Source: Deltaproteobacteria bacterium
Lineage (GTDB): Bacteria; Desulfobacterota; Binatia; DP-6
Assembly (NCBI GenBank): GCA_005879205.1
Contig: VBLD01000076.1
Coordinates: 1-21,751, forward strand
Reading direction: 5' to 3'
Length of the DNA: 21,751 nucleotides
Below are positions 7,777 to 15,160 of the stretch, piece after piece. The translations under genes and the position numbers were made by a program. Position 1 is the stretch's first letter, and each line of letters opens with the position of its first letter. The notes below the pieces were generated by a model that saw nothing but the letters and a program-made list of their open reading frames with translations, did no database searches and had not been told where the DNA came from.

Positions 7777-8253
7777 ATGTTCGACGCGAAGGAGCTGCGC
7801 CGGGTGATGGGCCTCTTCGCCACCGGCGTGACCGTCATCACCACCCGCGATGCCGGCGGCCGGGTGTACGGGCTCACCGCCAACGCGGTCACGTCGCTCT
7901 CCCTGGTGCCGCCGCTGCTCCTCATCTGTATCGACAAGCAGGCCGAGAGCCACCCGCACTTCCTCGATTCGAAGTGCTTCATCGTGAACATCCTGGCCGA
8001 GGACCAGGAAGCGCTCTCGACGCGCTTTGCCAAGTCCGGCGGCGACAAGTTCACCGGCGTCGCCCACCACCTCGGTCGTCTGGACACCCCGGTGCTCGAC
8101 GGGACGCTCGGCCACGTCGAGTGTCGCATCGTCGAGACGCACGAGGGCGGGGACCACGTGATCCACGTCGGTGCCGTCGAGCACGCCGAGCTGCGCGGCG
8201 GCGCTCCGCTCATCTTCTTCCAGGGCAAGTACCACCAGCTCAGATCTCGTTGA
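7777..8253 (+). CDS. Flavin reductase-domain protein (FMN-binding split barrel)
   Basis: The 158-residue protein has the full flavin_reduct domain. It begins with LRRVMGLFATGVTVITTRD, contains the flavin-binding GLTANAVTSLSLVPPLLLICID, then the strand-helix FIVNILAEDQEALSTRFA and ends with HVIHVGAVEHAELRGGAPLIFFQGKY-type strands. Proteins of this family reduce FMN or FAD with NAD(P)H and hand it to the oxygenase of a two-component monooxygenase. No classical FMNH2 oxygenase is adjacent; the luciferase-like protein two genes downstream looks more like an F420-type enzyme, so the partner is unknown. The ATG lies 8 bases after the split-barrel gene and no terminator separates them. Function as an FMN-dependent oxygenase or reductase in its own right is possible. 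Confidence 0.85.
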   Translation: MFDAKELRRVMGLFATGVTVITTRDAGGRVYGLTANAVTSLSLVPPLLLICIDKQAESHPHFLDSKCFIVNILAEDQEALSTRFAKSGGDKFTGVAHHLGRLDTPVLDGTLGHVECRIVETHEGGDHVIHVGAVEHAELRGGAPLIFFQGKYHQLRSR

Positions 8254-8309
8254 CGCCGTCGCGCCGGGCTGGGTCCCGACCCGCCGGTAGCCGCGGATCC
8301 GTACGGCAT

Positions 8310-8327
8310 CGGGGTGCTTGCGCCCCG
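8310..8327 (+). other. GC-rich hairpin with CTTG loop
   Basis: The sequence CGGGGTG-CTTG-CGCCCCG folds as a 7-bp stem (one G-T pair) with a CUUG tetraloop, a stable loop class in RNA. It lies between the flavin reductase gene and the small secreted protein gene. No U-run follows, so it is not a standard intrinsic terminator; a 3'-end stabiliser or processing site is possible. Confidence 0.3.
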
Positions 8328-8383
8328 CGAGTCACTCCGGTTAAGGAGCCGTCAGCTAATTTGCTGTTCACGGAGGTCCCCCC

Positions 8384-8638
8384 ATGCGCCGCACGACACG
8401 CATGACCGCGCTGGTCCTCGGCCTCGCCCTCGCCGTCCCGGCGTGGGCGCAGACCGCCGTCGAGCTGAAGAAGGAGCTGCTGCCGAAGATCAAGAAGGCC
8501 CAGGCCGACGGCAAGGACCTCGGCGTCGCCGCCAAGGAGTACGAGGAGGGCGACAAGGCCATGAAGGACGGGCTGCAGGAGGAGGCCGTCGACCACTTCA
8601 AAAAGGCGAAGGCGGCCATGCCCGCCGACGCGAAGTAG
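8384..8638 (+). CDS. Small exported helical protein, unknown function
   Basis: The 84-residue protein starts at an ATG preceded by a clear GGAGGT (8372-8377, six-base spacer). Residues 1-22 are a Sec signal peptide ending AWA-Q. The mature 60 residues are almost entirely charged amphipathic helix, rich in Lys, Glu, Asp and Ala (ELKKELLPKIKKAQADGK, EGDKAMKDGLQEEAVDHFKK). The layout resembles small periplasmic helical-bundle or metal-binding proteins (SmbP-like), but it has only one His and no Cys in the mature part, so metal binding is not supported. A TPR-like single helix pair could also explain the EEAVDHFKKAKAAMP stretch. The next gene begins four bases after its stop, so the two are probably co-transcribed. 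Confidence 0.75.
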   Translation: MRRTTRMTALVLGLALAVPAWAQTAVELKKELLPKIKKAQADGKDLGVAAKEYEEGDKAMKDGLQEEAVDHFKKAKAAMPADAK

Positions 8639-8642
8639 CCCC

Positions 8643-9521
8643 GTGCACCTCGGCATCCTGATGTTCGTGACCGAGCGTGCGCTCCCGGTCACGGATCTGG
8701 CGCGCGCCTGCGAGGCGCGCGGCATCGAGTCGCTCTGGGTGCCCGAGCATCCGATCGTCCCCGCCGAGTACGAGACCCGCTATCCGCTCGCGGAGGACGG
8801 GAAGCTCCCGCGGCCCTACACCGAGCTGCCGGATTGCTTCGCCACGCTCGCCGCGGCCGCCGCGGTCACACGGGAGCTGCGGGTGGCGACCGGCGTCTGC
8901 CTGGTCCCCGAGCGCGACCCGCTGCTCACCGCACACCAGGTGGCCACGCTCGACCTGCTCTCCGGCGGCCGCTTCCTGTTCGGCGTGGGCGCCGGCTGGC
9001 TCCGGGAGGAGATGGATCTCTTGACGCCGCATTTCCCGCATCGCTTTGCGTTCCTGCGCGAGGCGATCATGGCCATGCGCAAGCTCTGGACCGAGGAGCG
9101 CCCATCTTTCGAGGGCCGATGGGTCCGCTTCCCCCCGGTCGTGTGCAAGCCGAAGCCCGTGCAGAAGCCGCATCCACCCGTCATCCTCGGCGGCATGGGG
9201 CCGAACGCCCGCAAGCGTGTGGCGGCCTGGGGCGACGGCTGGCTCCCCATCGGCCTGCCGCCCGACGCGGTGGCCGAGGCGCGCCTCGAGATCAGCCGCC
9301 GGGCGCTCGAGCACGATCGCGACCCCGAGAAGCTCTCGCTCACCGTGATGATCGGCGCCCCGCCCGGGATGGAGACACCGAGCCTCGACATGCTCCCCGA
9401 CCGGGACACGCTCGCCCGCTACCGCGACGCGGGCGCCGACCGCGTCGTCGTGTCGCTGCCCACCGTCGGCCCCGACGACGCGTACCGCCACCTCGACCGC
9501 CTCGCGTCCGCCGCGCCGTAG
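8643..9521 (+). CDS. LLM-class (luciferase-like) F420-dependent oxidoreductase
   Basis: A 292-residue TIM-barrel protein of the bacterial luciferase-like family. The N-terminal strand HLGILMF, the ESLWVPEHP segment, the LRVATGVCLVPERDPLLTAHQVATLDLLSGGR helix and the cofactor motif GVGAGWLREEM are all present, followed by KPVQKPHPPVILGG and a final barrel strand ADRVVVSLPT. In this subgroup the cofactor is usually F420, sometimes FMN; the substrate cannot be read from sequence. It starts with GTG at 8643, four bases after the small secreted protein gene, and contains no signal peptide. It is on the same strand as the flavin reductase 390 bases upstream, so a two-component pairing cannot be excluded, although the GxGAGW subgroup favours F420. 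Confidence 0.85.
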   Translation: MHLGILMFVTERALPVTDLARACEARGIESLWVPEHPIVPAEYETRYPLAEDGKLPRPYTELPDCFATLAAAAAVTRELRVATGVCLVPERDPLLTAHQVATLDLLSGGRFLFGVGAGWLREEMDLLTPHFPHRFAFLREAIMAMRKLWTEERPSFEGRWVRFPPVVCKPKPVQKPHPPVILGGMGPNARKRVAAWGDGWLPIGLPPDAVAEARLEISRRALEHDRDPEKLSLTVMIGAPPGMETPSLDMLPDRDTLARYRDAGADRVVVSLPTVGPDDAYRHLDRLASAAP

Positions 9522-9576
9522 CGCGTGCCGGCCCGCATGCCGCGCGCAGCGCGACCCTGACGGCGGACGACGCCGC

Positions 9577-10041
9577 TCAGCGCCGGCGCGCGCCGGCCTT
9601 CGCAGCCCGGCGGGGCGCGGCGCCGATCTTCTTGATGATCTTCATCGCCTCGGCAGCCGCCGCCTCGTTCTCGAAGCCGAGCGCTGCGGCGAACCTCCTC
9701 CCGATCACCTGCGCCATGACGAACGCGATGTTGATGCCGGCGTCGGCGAGCGCCCGGGCCATGTGGGCGCCCCAGCCGGGCCGGTTGTCGCCCTCGACCA
9801 GCAGGCATGGAATGTCCGACGCGGCGAGCCCGCCCTGCCCGGCCGCCTCCGTCGCCCGTCGCCCGCTGACCGGGTACAGCTCGACCGCGGAGTGCTCGGG
9901 AGCCGTCGGGAAGCGATAGCCCATGACGACGCGGAGGTCGGCGCCCGCGGCGGCGAGCGGTTCGAGGACGCGGGCCAGAACGCCGGCCTGGTTCTGCACG
10001 TCGGCGCGCCAGAGAGTGATGCGCTTCACGCTGAGCGGCAT
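9577..10041 (-). CDS. Tandem ACT-domain protein
   Basis: The 154-residue protein consists of two ACT-like repeats: about 5-58 (ITLWRADVQNQAGVLARVLEPLAAAGADLRVV) and about 78-142 (CLLVEGDNRPGWGAHMARALADAGINIAFVMAQ). ACT domains bind amino acids or other small ligands and control enzymes; a free-standing pair suggests a small-molecule sensor with no catalytic part. The C-terminal tail (RRAAKAGARRR) is basic. A strong ribosome-binding site, AAGGAGGT, sits six bases before the ATG. The gene is convergent with the luciferase-like gene (55 bases between the stops) and divergent from the pilin operon, and forms a single-gene unit here. Confidence 0.75.
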   Translation of the reverse strand: MPLSVKRITLWRADVQNQAGVLARVLEPLAAAGADLRVVMGYRFPTAPEHSAVELYPVSGRRATEAAGQGGLAASDIPCLLVEGDNRPGWGAHMARALADAGINIAFVMAQVIGRRFAAALGFENEAAAAEAMKIIKKIGAAPRRAAKAGARRR

Positions 10042-10235
10042 GGCAACCTCCTTCGAATGATCACTTCCTTACCTCACCTCTACGAGCCGCTGGAAGGTGG
10101 GTCGCATCGACGCAGCGCTCGCCAGGGCGGGCGCGCGCGTGGAGGACACAGCACGGCTCGCGCCCTGTTTGCTGCGCGCCGGAGCGCTGCTGCAGGGACG
10201 CCCAGCGCACCTGCGACGAGTGACTCTGACGGAAC

Positions 10236-10263
10236 GACACGCGGGTGACGGACCTCACGTGTC
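10236..10263 (+). other. Weak stem-loop upstream of the pilin operon
   Basis: GACAC (10236-10240) and GTGTC (10259-10263) can pair outside GTGA/TCAC (10245-10248 with 10255-10258), giving nine pairs with one four-base bulge. It lies in the 276-base gap between the ACT gene and the first pilin gene, otherwise without a supported gene or a clear sigma70 promoter. It could be part of a leader or regulator site, or chance in GC-rich DNA. Confidence 0.2.
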
Positions 10264-10317
10264 CACGGCCCGCCGGCCGTCGGCGCGCCGCCGGGCACCG
10301 GCGTTGCTAAGTCGGTC

Positions 10318-10776
10318 GTGCGAAGCGTTTCGACCGAAGGCCCGGTGGAGGACCGAGGAGCGAGCCTCCTGGAGGTCCTCATATCAGCCGCGCTGTTCAG
10401 CGTCGTACTCGGCATCGCGGTCCCGAACCTCCGCGCCCTCTCGGCGCCCTGGGCGCTCTCCGGCGCGACCAACCAGATCGTCGCCGACCTGCAGGTCGCC
10501 CGGCAGCGGGCCATCGCCCGCAACGCCCGCTTTCGCGTCACGTTCACCGCGCCGCGCAGCTACGTCCTCGAGGTCGCGACGTCGCCCAACACCTTCGTCG
10601 CCGACACCGCGGTACAGAAGCTGCCCACCGCGGCGACCATCGGCGCGAATCCCGGCACTCCGATCTTCGACACGCGCGGCATGCTCGCCGCGGGCGTGAC
10701 TCTCTCGGTGACGGTTCCGAACGCCGGAACCCGGACGGTGACCATCAATGTACTCGGGAAGACGACCGTCAGCTGA
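10318..10776 (+). CDS. GspH/FimT-type minor pseudopilin
   Basis: The 152-residue protein has a short basic/acidic leader ending in Gly, then the type III signal: cleavage before ASLLEVLISAALF with Glu at position +5, followed by a hydrophobic helix (SVVLGIAVPNL). The globular part matches GspH/FimT (LQVARQRAIARNARFRVTF; a closing GTRTVTINVLG-type strand). FimT/FimU proteins are minor pilins that prime the type IV pilus or a type II secretion pseudopilus; prepilin peptidase PilD would process it, and no PilD is in this window. The GTG at 10318 has no clear ribosome-binding site; a second GTG at 10345 gives a leader of four residues before the Gly and is an alternative start. The next pilin gene overlaps its end by 29 bases. 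Confidence 0.8.
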   Translation: MRSVSTEGPVEDRGASLLEVLISAALFSVVLGIAVPNLRALSAPWALSGATNQIVADLQVARQRAIARNARFRVTFTAPRSYVLEVATSPNTFVADTAVQKLPTAATIGANPGTPIFDTRGMLAAGVTLSVTVPNAGTRTVTINVLGKTTVS

Positions 10777-11194
10777 TCGGCGGCGGACGCGCTCGCGGGG
10801 CTTCTCGCTCCTCGATGCGCTCGCCGGGGTCACCTTCATCGCGGTGGCCATCCTCGGACTCTCCGCGGCCTCCGTGGCCCTCACGCGCAACTCCAAGGGC
10901 GCGGACTCGACGAGCGCGGCCACCGCGCTCGCGCAGCAGAAGCTCGAGCAGCTGCGCAGCATGCCGCTCAACGCCACGCAGCTCGACCCTGGCATCTACT
11001 ACGACGCGGGGAACAAGCTGAAGGCCGACGGGACGTCGGGCGGCATCTTCGATCGGAGCTGGCTGGTATCGCTGAAGGACACCCCGCGGCCCGGCCTCAA
11101 GACGGTGACCGTGACCGTGGCGTGGACCGACTCGCGCTCACACTCGACGCAGGTCGCCAGCTTCGTGCGCTGCAACGCGGTACCCTGCCAATGA
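10748..11194 (+). CDS. PilV/GspI-type minor pilin
   Basis: The 148-residue protein has an 18-residue Arg-rich leader ending RSRG, then FSLLDALAGVTFIAVAILGL as the pilin helix, and LAQQKLEQLRSMP, the characteristic PilV/GspI helix. The C-terminal strand region ends in VTVTVAWTDSRSHSTQV. Residue +5 of the mature protein is Asp, where nearly all pilins have Glu; the charge is conserved, and the residue governs N-methylation and subunit recruitment. Two Cys near the C-terminus (RCNAVPCQ) could form a small disulfide loop. Its ATG lies inside the upstream pilin gene (29-base overlap) and its stop overlaps the next start in ATGA, so the operon is tightly coupled. Confidence 0.8.
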   Translation: MYSGRRPSADRRRTRSRGFSLLDALAGVTFIAVAILGLSAASVALTRNSKGADSTSAATALAQQKLEQLRSMPLNATQLDPGIYYDAGNKLKADGTSGGIFDRSWLVSLKDTPRPGLKTVTVTVAWTDSRSHSTQVASFVRCNAVPCQ

Positions 11195-11859
11195 CGCCCA
11201 CACGACGCCCCCAGAGCTCCGGCTTCTCGACCGCCGAGGTGCTCGTCGGCACCGTGCTGTCGCTCCTGGCCGTCGGCACGCTCTACTCGTTCTTCCAGGC
11301 GCAGCAGAAGGCGCAGGCGACGCAGAGCACCTACTCGAAGAGCCAGACCATCACCCGCACGGTCATCGACCTGATGACCCGCGAGCTCCGCATGGCGACC
11401 TACGACCCGGCCACGCCCGGGGCACTCACCACCTCGGCTCCGCCGAACTGCCCGGGCGTGAAGCAGGGCCTCGTCGAGGCGACGCCGAGCAAGATCCATT
11501 TCAAGCAGGACCTGAACGGTGACGCCCTCCTCACGGGTTCGGGCGAGGACGTGGTCTACGACGTCCTCGGGACCCAGATCCGCCGCAGCGACGGCTCGGC
11601 GCTGCCCGTGCCGATCGTCGACAACGTCCCCGCGGGCGGTCTCAACTTCAAGTACTTCGACGCCTCGAATCCGCCGAACGAGCTTGTCCCGGCCGGCTCG
11701 CCCCCGCAGCTGACCGCGTCGCAGCGCGACTGCGTCACCAAGGTGCGGGTCACGATCACGGCCAACCTGCCGAACCCCAATCCGCGAGTGAGCACGCCCG
11801 TCGCCTCCGTCGCCGAGTGCGAGGTCGCGATCCGCAACCGCTCGCTCATGAACTTCTAG
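11191..11859 (+). CDS. PilW-type minor pilin
   Basis: The 222-residue protein begins at the ATG of an ATGA overlap with the PilV-type gene. The leader MTPTRRPQSSG is followed by the pilin helix FSTAEVLVGTVLSLLAVGTL with Glu at +5, then the long amphipathic helix typical of PilW (QQKAQATQSTYSKSQTITRT, then DLMTRELRMATYDP). A variable beta-rich domain follows with Cys49-range and later Cys residues (PPNCPG, RDCVTKV, AECEV), possibly disulfide-bonded outside the cell. PilW is part of the minor pilin complex (FimU-PilV-PilW-PilX) that initiates pilus assembly and displays PilY1; neither PilY1 nor PilE is found here. Confidence 0.8.
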   Translation: MTPTRRPQSSGFSTAEVLVGTVLSLLAVGTLYSFFQAQQKAQATQSTYSKSQTITRTVIDLMTRELRMATYDPATPGALTTSAPPNCPGVKQGLVEATPSKIHFKQDLNGDALLTGSGEDVVYDVLGTQIRRSDGSALPVPIVDNVPAGGLNFKYFDASNPPNELVPAGSPPQLTASQRDCVTKVRVTITANLPNPNPRVSTPVASVAECEVAIRNRSLMNF

Positions 11860-11878
11860 TCTCCGGGAGGACCCGCAC

Positions 11879-13060
11879 ATGCCACGCACGCCGAAGCGAC
11901 GGGAACGGGGCATGGTCCTCGTGATGGCGCTCTTCACGATGGCGGCGCTCCTCGTCGCCGTGACGGGCGCCCTCCTCGTCGGCAGCTCCGACATCCGCGC
12001 CACGCGCAACTACCGCGGCGCGGCGCAGGTCCACTTCGCGGCCGAGTCGGCCATCCTCGACGCCCTGCAGACCGTGAACGGCCCGGGGGTGGTCAACTTC
12101 CAGAACGAGATCGTGAACAACTGGACGACCCTCTGGGGAGCGAGCTCGCGGAACTTCGGTCCGTTCTCCGGCTTCACCTACAACGTGAACGTGTACTCCG
12201 GCACGACCCCCGCCAACGACGGCCGCTTCGTCGCGACCGCGACCGGGATCGAGGGCGTCAAGAACGTCGTGGTCGCGAACGTCACACGCTCCAACGTCCC
12301 GTCCACGGCGCCCGGCGCGATCTACCTCGTGAACGACGCGCCCACCGACTCGACCTTCAACGGCAACGCGTTCACGGTCGACGGCAACGACCACAGGTTC
12401 GCGGGGGGCATGGGTACCGCCCCGCCCGTCCCCGGCATCTCGACCCGCAACGCGACGAACACGACCGAGACGATCACCAGCCTGACCGCTACGCAGGACG
12501 ACAACGTCACGGGTCTCGGCTTCTCGATGGGGCCACCGATCGTGCCGAGCGTGTGGACGTCGCCGGTGGCGCCGAGCATCGCTCAGCTGAACCAGATCAT
12601 CACCGACATCCTCGCCCGCCGGGGTAACCCGCCGAATCCGCCCGACGACAACACCAGCAACATCAACGCCAACCAGGTCTACGGCACACCCGCCAACCCC
12701 CAGATCACGCACCTGACCGCGAACAACGTCCATATGAACGGCAACGCCAGCGGGTGCGGGATCATGGTCGTCGAGGGCGACCTCACGATCAACGGGGACT
12801 TCGACTTCGTCGGCCTCATGATCGTGCGCGGCCAGACGACCTTCTCCACCAGCATCACCGGCAATGCCACCATCTACGGGTCGCTCTGGACGGAGGACCT
12901 CAACCTCACCGTGGGCGGCAGCGCGGTCGTCAACTACAGCTCGGACGCGCTCGCGCTCGCCAACCAGTCGACCGGCGGCGGGGCGTTGCCGGCGCTCATC
13001 AAGGTCACCTCGATCGCCGACTGTGCCGAGCTGCCCGGCGGCTCGGGCGGCTGCCCGTAG
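11879..13060 (+). CDS. PilX-type pilus assembly protein with beta-solenoid C-terminus
   Basis: The 393-residue protein starts at an ATG after a GGGAGGA ribosome-binding site (19 bases beyond the pilW-type stop). The leader PRTPKRRERG precedes MVLVMALFTMAALLVAVTG; as in PilX proteins generally there is no Glu at +5. A short helix (NYRGAAQVHFAAESAILDAL) matches PilX_N. Residues about 80-250 are Asn/Thr/Pro-rich and extended. The last part (GIMVVEGDLTINGDFDFVGL, then ITGNATIYGSLWTE) is a repeated NG/GD-turn beta-helix similar to the domain seen at the end of many PilX-like and polymer-forming proteins. Two Cys at the very C-terminus (ADCAEL, GGCP) may be bonded. It is the last gene of the four-gene pilin operon and probably the surface-exposed part of the tip complex. 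Confidence 0.8.
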   Translation: MPRTPKRRERGMVLVMALFTMAALLVAVTGALLVGSSDIRATRNYRGAAQVHFAAESAILDALQTVNGPGVVNFQNEIVNNWTTLWGASSRNFGPFSGFTYNVNVYSGTTPANDGRFVATATGIEGVKNVVVANVTRSNVPSTAPGAIYLVNDAPTDSTFNGNAFTVDGNDHRFAGGMGTAPPVPGISTRNATNTTETITSLTATQDDNVTGLGFSMGPPIVPSVWTSPVAPSIAQLNQIITDILARRGNPPNPPDDNTSNINANQVYGTPANPQITHLTANNVHMNGNASGCGIMVVEGDLTINGDFDFVGLMIVRGQTTFSTSITGNATIYGSLWTEDLNLTVGGSAVVNYSSDALALANQSTGGGALPALIKVTSIADCAELPGGSGGCP

Positions 13061-13069
13061 CGCTCCGGC

Positions 13070-13522
13070 TCAGGGCGCCTGGCGCTCGAGCTCCTGGATC
13101 ACCGCGCGGCGCTTCTCCTGCGTGTGGCGGAAATCGCGGCTGAGGCGCTCGGTCGGCTCGCCGCGGTTCTGCGCCTCGAAGCGCTCCTGCTGCACGCGCA
13201 GCAGGTGCCGCTCGACGTGACGCTGGCGCGCCTCGAGCTCTTCGCGCGACTCCTGACGCCGCGGGGCCTGAGCCCTGGAGGGGCCGGACTCGGCGCGCCT
13301 GGGCGCGGGGGCCGAGCCGCCGCCCTCCACCTCCTGCAGACGTTGGATGCGCGTGCGAGGCACGCTCAGCTCCACGCCGTCGCGCATGAGGTGGACGCGG
13401 TCGCCCTCCTCCCAGTAGCTGTCGACCGTCATGCGGTCGCCGCTTCCGAAGTCGACGAGATAGGCGGCGCCGGCGGGGACACCCGAAAGGGTCAGCAGAG
13501 CAGCGGCAACGGTGAGGCGCAT
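13070..13522 (-). CDS. Secreted protein with N-terminal beta domain and C-terminal coiled coil
   Basis: The 150-residue protein starts at the ATG at 13522, behind a good ribosome-binding site (AAAGGAGT). A signal peptide (LTVAAALLTLSGVPAGA) is followed by a short beta-rich segment (YLVDFGSGDRMTVDSYWEEGDRVHLMRDGVELSVPRTRI split over residues about 20-60), a layout seen in small envelope proteins of the DUF4124/SH3-like sort. Residues about 80-150 are strongly Arg/Glu/Gln-rich and predicted coiled coil (ELEARQRHVERHLLRVQQER). No enzyme motif is visible. The stop is nine bases from the pilX-type stop in convergent orientation, so the two transcripts probably terminate against each other. Function unknown; its position beside the pilin operon may only be positional. 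Confidence 0.65.
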   Translation of the reverse strand: MRLTVAAALLTLSGVPAGAAYLVDFGSGDRMTVDSYWEEGDRVHLMRDGVELSVPRTRIQRLQEVEGGGSAPAPRRAESGPSRAQAPRRQESREELEARQRHVERHLLRVQQERFEAQNRGEPTERLSRDFRHTQEKRRAVIQELERQAP

Positions 13523-13560
13523 GTGTAGACTCCTTTGCAAATGACGTGTGCAATCGACAT

Positions 13561-13580
13561 GCCCGCGCGGCGCCGCGGGC
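13561..13580. other. Strong GC hairpin in the 13523-13736 divergent gap
   Basis: GCCCGCG (13561-13567) pairs perfectly with CGCGGGC (13574-13580) around a six-base loop, and TTT follows on the plus strand. It lies 38 bases upstream of the secreted coiled-coil gene, so on the minus strand it would sit in that gene's leader as an attenuator-like stem. On the plus strand no gene feeds into it. TTGCA/TGCAA half-sites at about 13534-13552 are a weak inverted pair near the start codon. Confidence 0.3.
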
Positions 13581-13736
13581 TTTCCGGTCGCGCATCGGGG
13601 ACCCGCGACGACAACCCTGTGACCCCGTGACGCGAAAACACCGCTGACGGGAGCGCCAACCGGCAGAAATTTCCACTCGTCGGGCGGCACGAAGGTTGCG
13701 AGTGTGAGCGCGGCAAGAGGATGAGGAGGAGCGGCG

Positions 13737-13961
13737 GTGTATCGGGCCGGTGACTACGTCTACCCCGCAGACCTGCCGCGACGCGTGCTCTGTCGCGTCG
13801 CCACGGCGGACCGCGCGGTGACTCCCGCCGGGGAGTTCCAGATCCTCACGCTCGAGCCGCTCGAAGGCCCGTGGCAGTCGAGATTGGGTGGGCGGCTCGT
13901 CCGCTTCGACGAAGCGGTGCTGCCCGTCCTCAACGACGACGTGCGAGGGCCCGTGCGCTGA
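13737..13961 (+). CDS. Small hypothetical protein
   Basis: A 74-residue ORF starting with GTG at 13737, behind a Shine-Dalgarno-like GAGGAGG nine bases upstream. The composition is protein-like, with a compact beta pattern: YRAGDYVYPADLPRRVLCRV, then FQILTLEPLEGPW and LVRFDEAVLPV. The GDYVYPAD-type opening resembles small SH3/KOW-like barrels, but no family can be named. It is on the same strand as the following monooxygenase gene (50-base gap). It could be a chance ORF, yet the ribosome-binding site and even strand pattern favour a real gene. Confidence 0.55.
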   Translation: MYRAGDYVYPADLPRRVLCRVATADRAVTPAGEFQILTLEPLEGPWQSRLGGRLVRFDEAVLPVLNDDVRGPVR

Positions 13962-14011
13962 AACCAACGGCGTGATTGCCGCCGCCGGCCGGCCCGCGTT
14001 AGAGGCCCGGC

Positions 14012-15016
14012 ATGCGAACCGCGCTCGTCCTGCTCGCCGCACTGCTCGCCACGCCTCCCGCCGTCGCCGACGAACGTCCGCCGCACGTCCGTTTCGGCAT
14101 CCAGACCCCGAATCAGAACGTGTCGTGGAACGACCTCCTCGCCACCTGGAAGGAGGCCGACGCGCTCGGCTTCGACAGCGCCTGGATGTTCGACCACTTC
14201 ATCCCGATCTTCGGGCACCAGGATGACGCGTGCCTCGAGGGCTGGACGGCGCTCGCGGCGCTCGCCGCAGCGACCGAGCGCATCCACGTGGGCGTGCTGG
14301 TGACCGGCAACACCTACCGGAACCCGGCGCTGCTCGCGAAGATGGCGACGACGGTCGACCAGGTGAGCCACGGCCGGCTCGTCCTCGGCATCGGCGCCGG
14401 CTGGTTCGAGCGCGACCACACCGCCTACGGATTTCCCTTCGGCACCGCCCACGAGCGCGCCCGCAAGCTCGAGGAGGCGCTCCAGGTGATCACCAAGCTC
14501 TGGAGCGAGGATCACCCGAGCTTCAGCGGGAGGTACTACAAGCTCGACCACGCACCCTTCGCCCCGCCGAACGTGCAGAAGCCCCATCCGCCGATCGTGA
14601 TCGGCGGGCAGGGAGAGAAGTGGATCGTGCCGCTGGTGGCCCGCTATGCCGACGGCTGGAACGCCGTCGTCGGCGTCGGCCCCGACGGCATCCGGGAGCG
14701 ACGGCAGATCATCGCCGACGAATGCCGAAATATCGGGCGGAGCCCGTGTCCCACGGAGGTCTCGGCGCTCGTGCCGCTCGTCGCCATCACCAACATCCCG
14801 CTGGCCGGTCCCGTGGTCCGCTTCGGGGCGCGCATTATCGCGGGGCGCAAGATCGCGCGGGACGTCATGGCCGACAGCCCGGGCGCCATCCGCGACCGGA
14901 TCCAGAAATACGTCGACGCCGGGGTCACCGAGATCATCCTGTCCCTGCGTCCGCCCTTCGACCGCGGGCTGCTCCGGAAGTTCTCTCAAGACATCATGCC
15001 GGCTTTCCGGCAATGA
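14012..15016 (+). CDS. LLM-class F420-type oxidoreductase with Sec signal peptide
   Basis: The 334-residue protein begins with a clear signal peptide (RTALVLLAALLATPPAVADE). A complete luciferase-like TIM barrel follows: VRFGIQTPNQNVSWNDLLATW, GFDSAWMFDHFIP, ERIHVGVLVTGNTYRNPALLAK, the motif LVLGIGAGWFERDH, VQKPHPPIVIGG and the closing EIILSLRPPF. Cytoplasmic relatives use F420 or FMN for hydride transfer. Exported F420 enzymes known so far use the Tat route because the cofactor is loaded before export; here there is no twin-Arg motif. Either the signal is weak and the enzyme stays at the membrane, or it binds its cofactor after export, or the real start is at an internal position near residue 25. 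The ATG at 14012 has an AGAGG eight bases upstream, which supports it. The substrate is unknown. Confidence 0.8.
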   Translation: MRTALVLLAALLATPPAVADERPPHVRFGIQTPNQNVSWNDLLATWKEADALGFDSAWMFDHFIPIFGHQDDACLEGWTALAALAAATERIHVGVLVTGNTYRNPALLAKMATTVDQVSHGRLVLGIGAGWFERDHTAYGFPFGTAHERARKLEEALQVITKLWSEDHPSFSGRYYKLDHAPFAPPNVQKPHPPIVIGGQGEKWIVPLVARYADGWNAVVGVGPDGIRERRQIIADECRNIGRSPCPTEVSALVPLVAITNIPLAGPVVRFGARIIAGRKIARDVMADSPGAIRDRIQKYVDAGVTEIILSLRPPFDRGLLRKFSQDIMPAFRQ

Positions 15017-15073
15017 CGGCTAACCCGCGCCAGACGGCCACTTGAGCCAATTCGATGCTGAGGAAAATCGCAA

Positions 15074-15102
15074 TTGACTCCCCCGGAGACCCCCGGTACA
15101 TT
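15074..15102 (+). promoter_or_regulatory. Sigma70-type promoter for the metalloprotease-like gene
   Basis: TTGACT at 15074-15079 (-35) is separated by exactly 17 bases from TACATT at 15097-15102 (-10). The probable start codon at 15161 is 58 bases beyond the -10. It is the best promoter match seen in the window; the flanks and the spacer are GC-rich while both hexamers are AT-containing. Confidence 0.55.
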
Positions 15103-15160
15103 CCGCCCCCCCAACCCCCGGGAAAGCCCGGAGGAGGAGCCACGGCGAAGGCGATCCCCC

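Noticed and set aside
10061..10258. 65-codon minus-strand ORF upstream of the ACT gene
   Set aside because: No ribosome-binding site, no family match and Arg/Ser-rich composition; probably chance.
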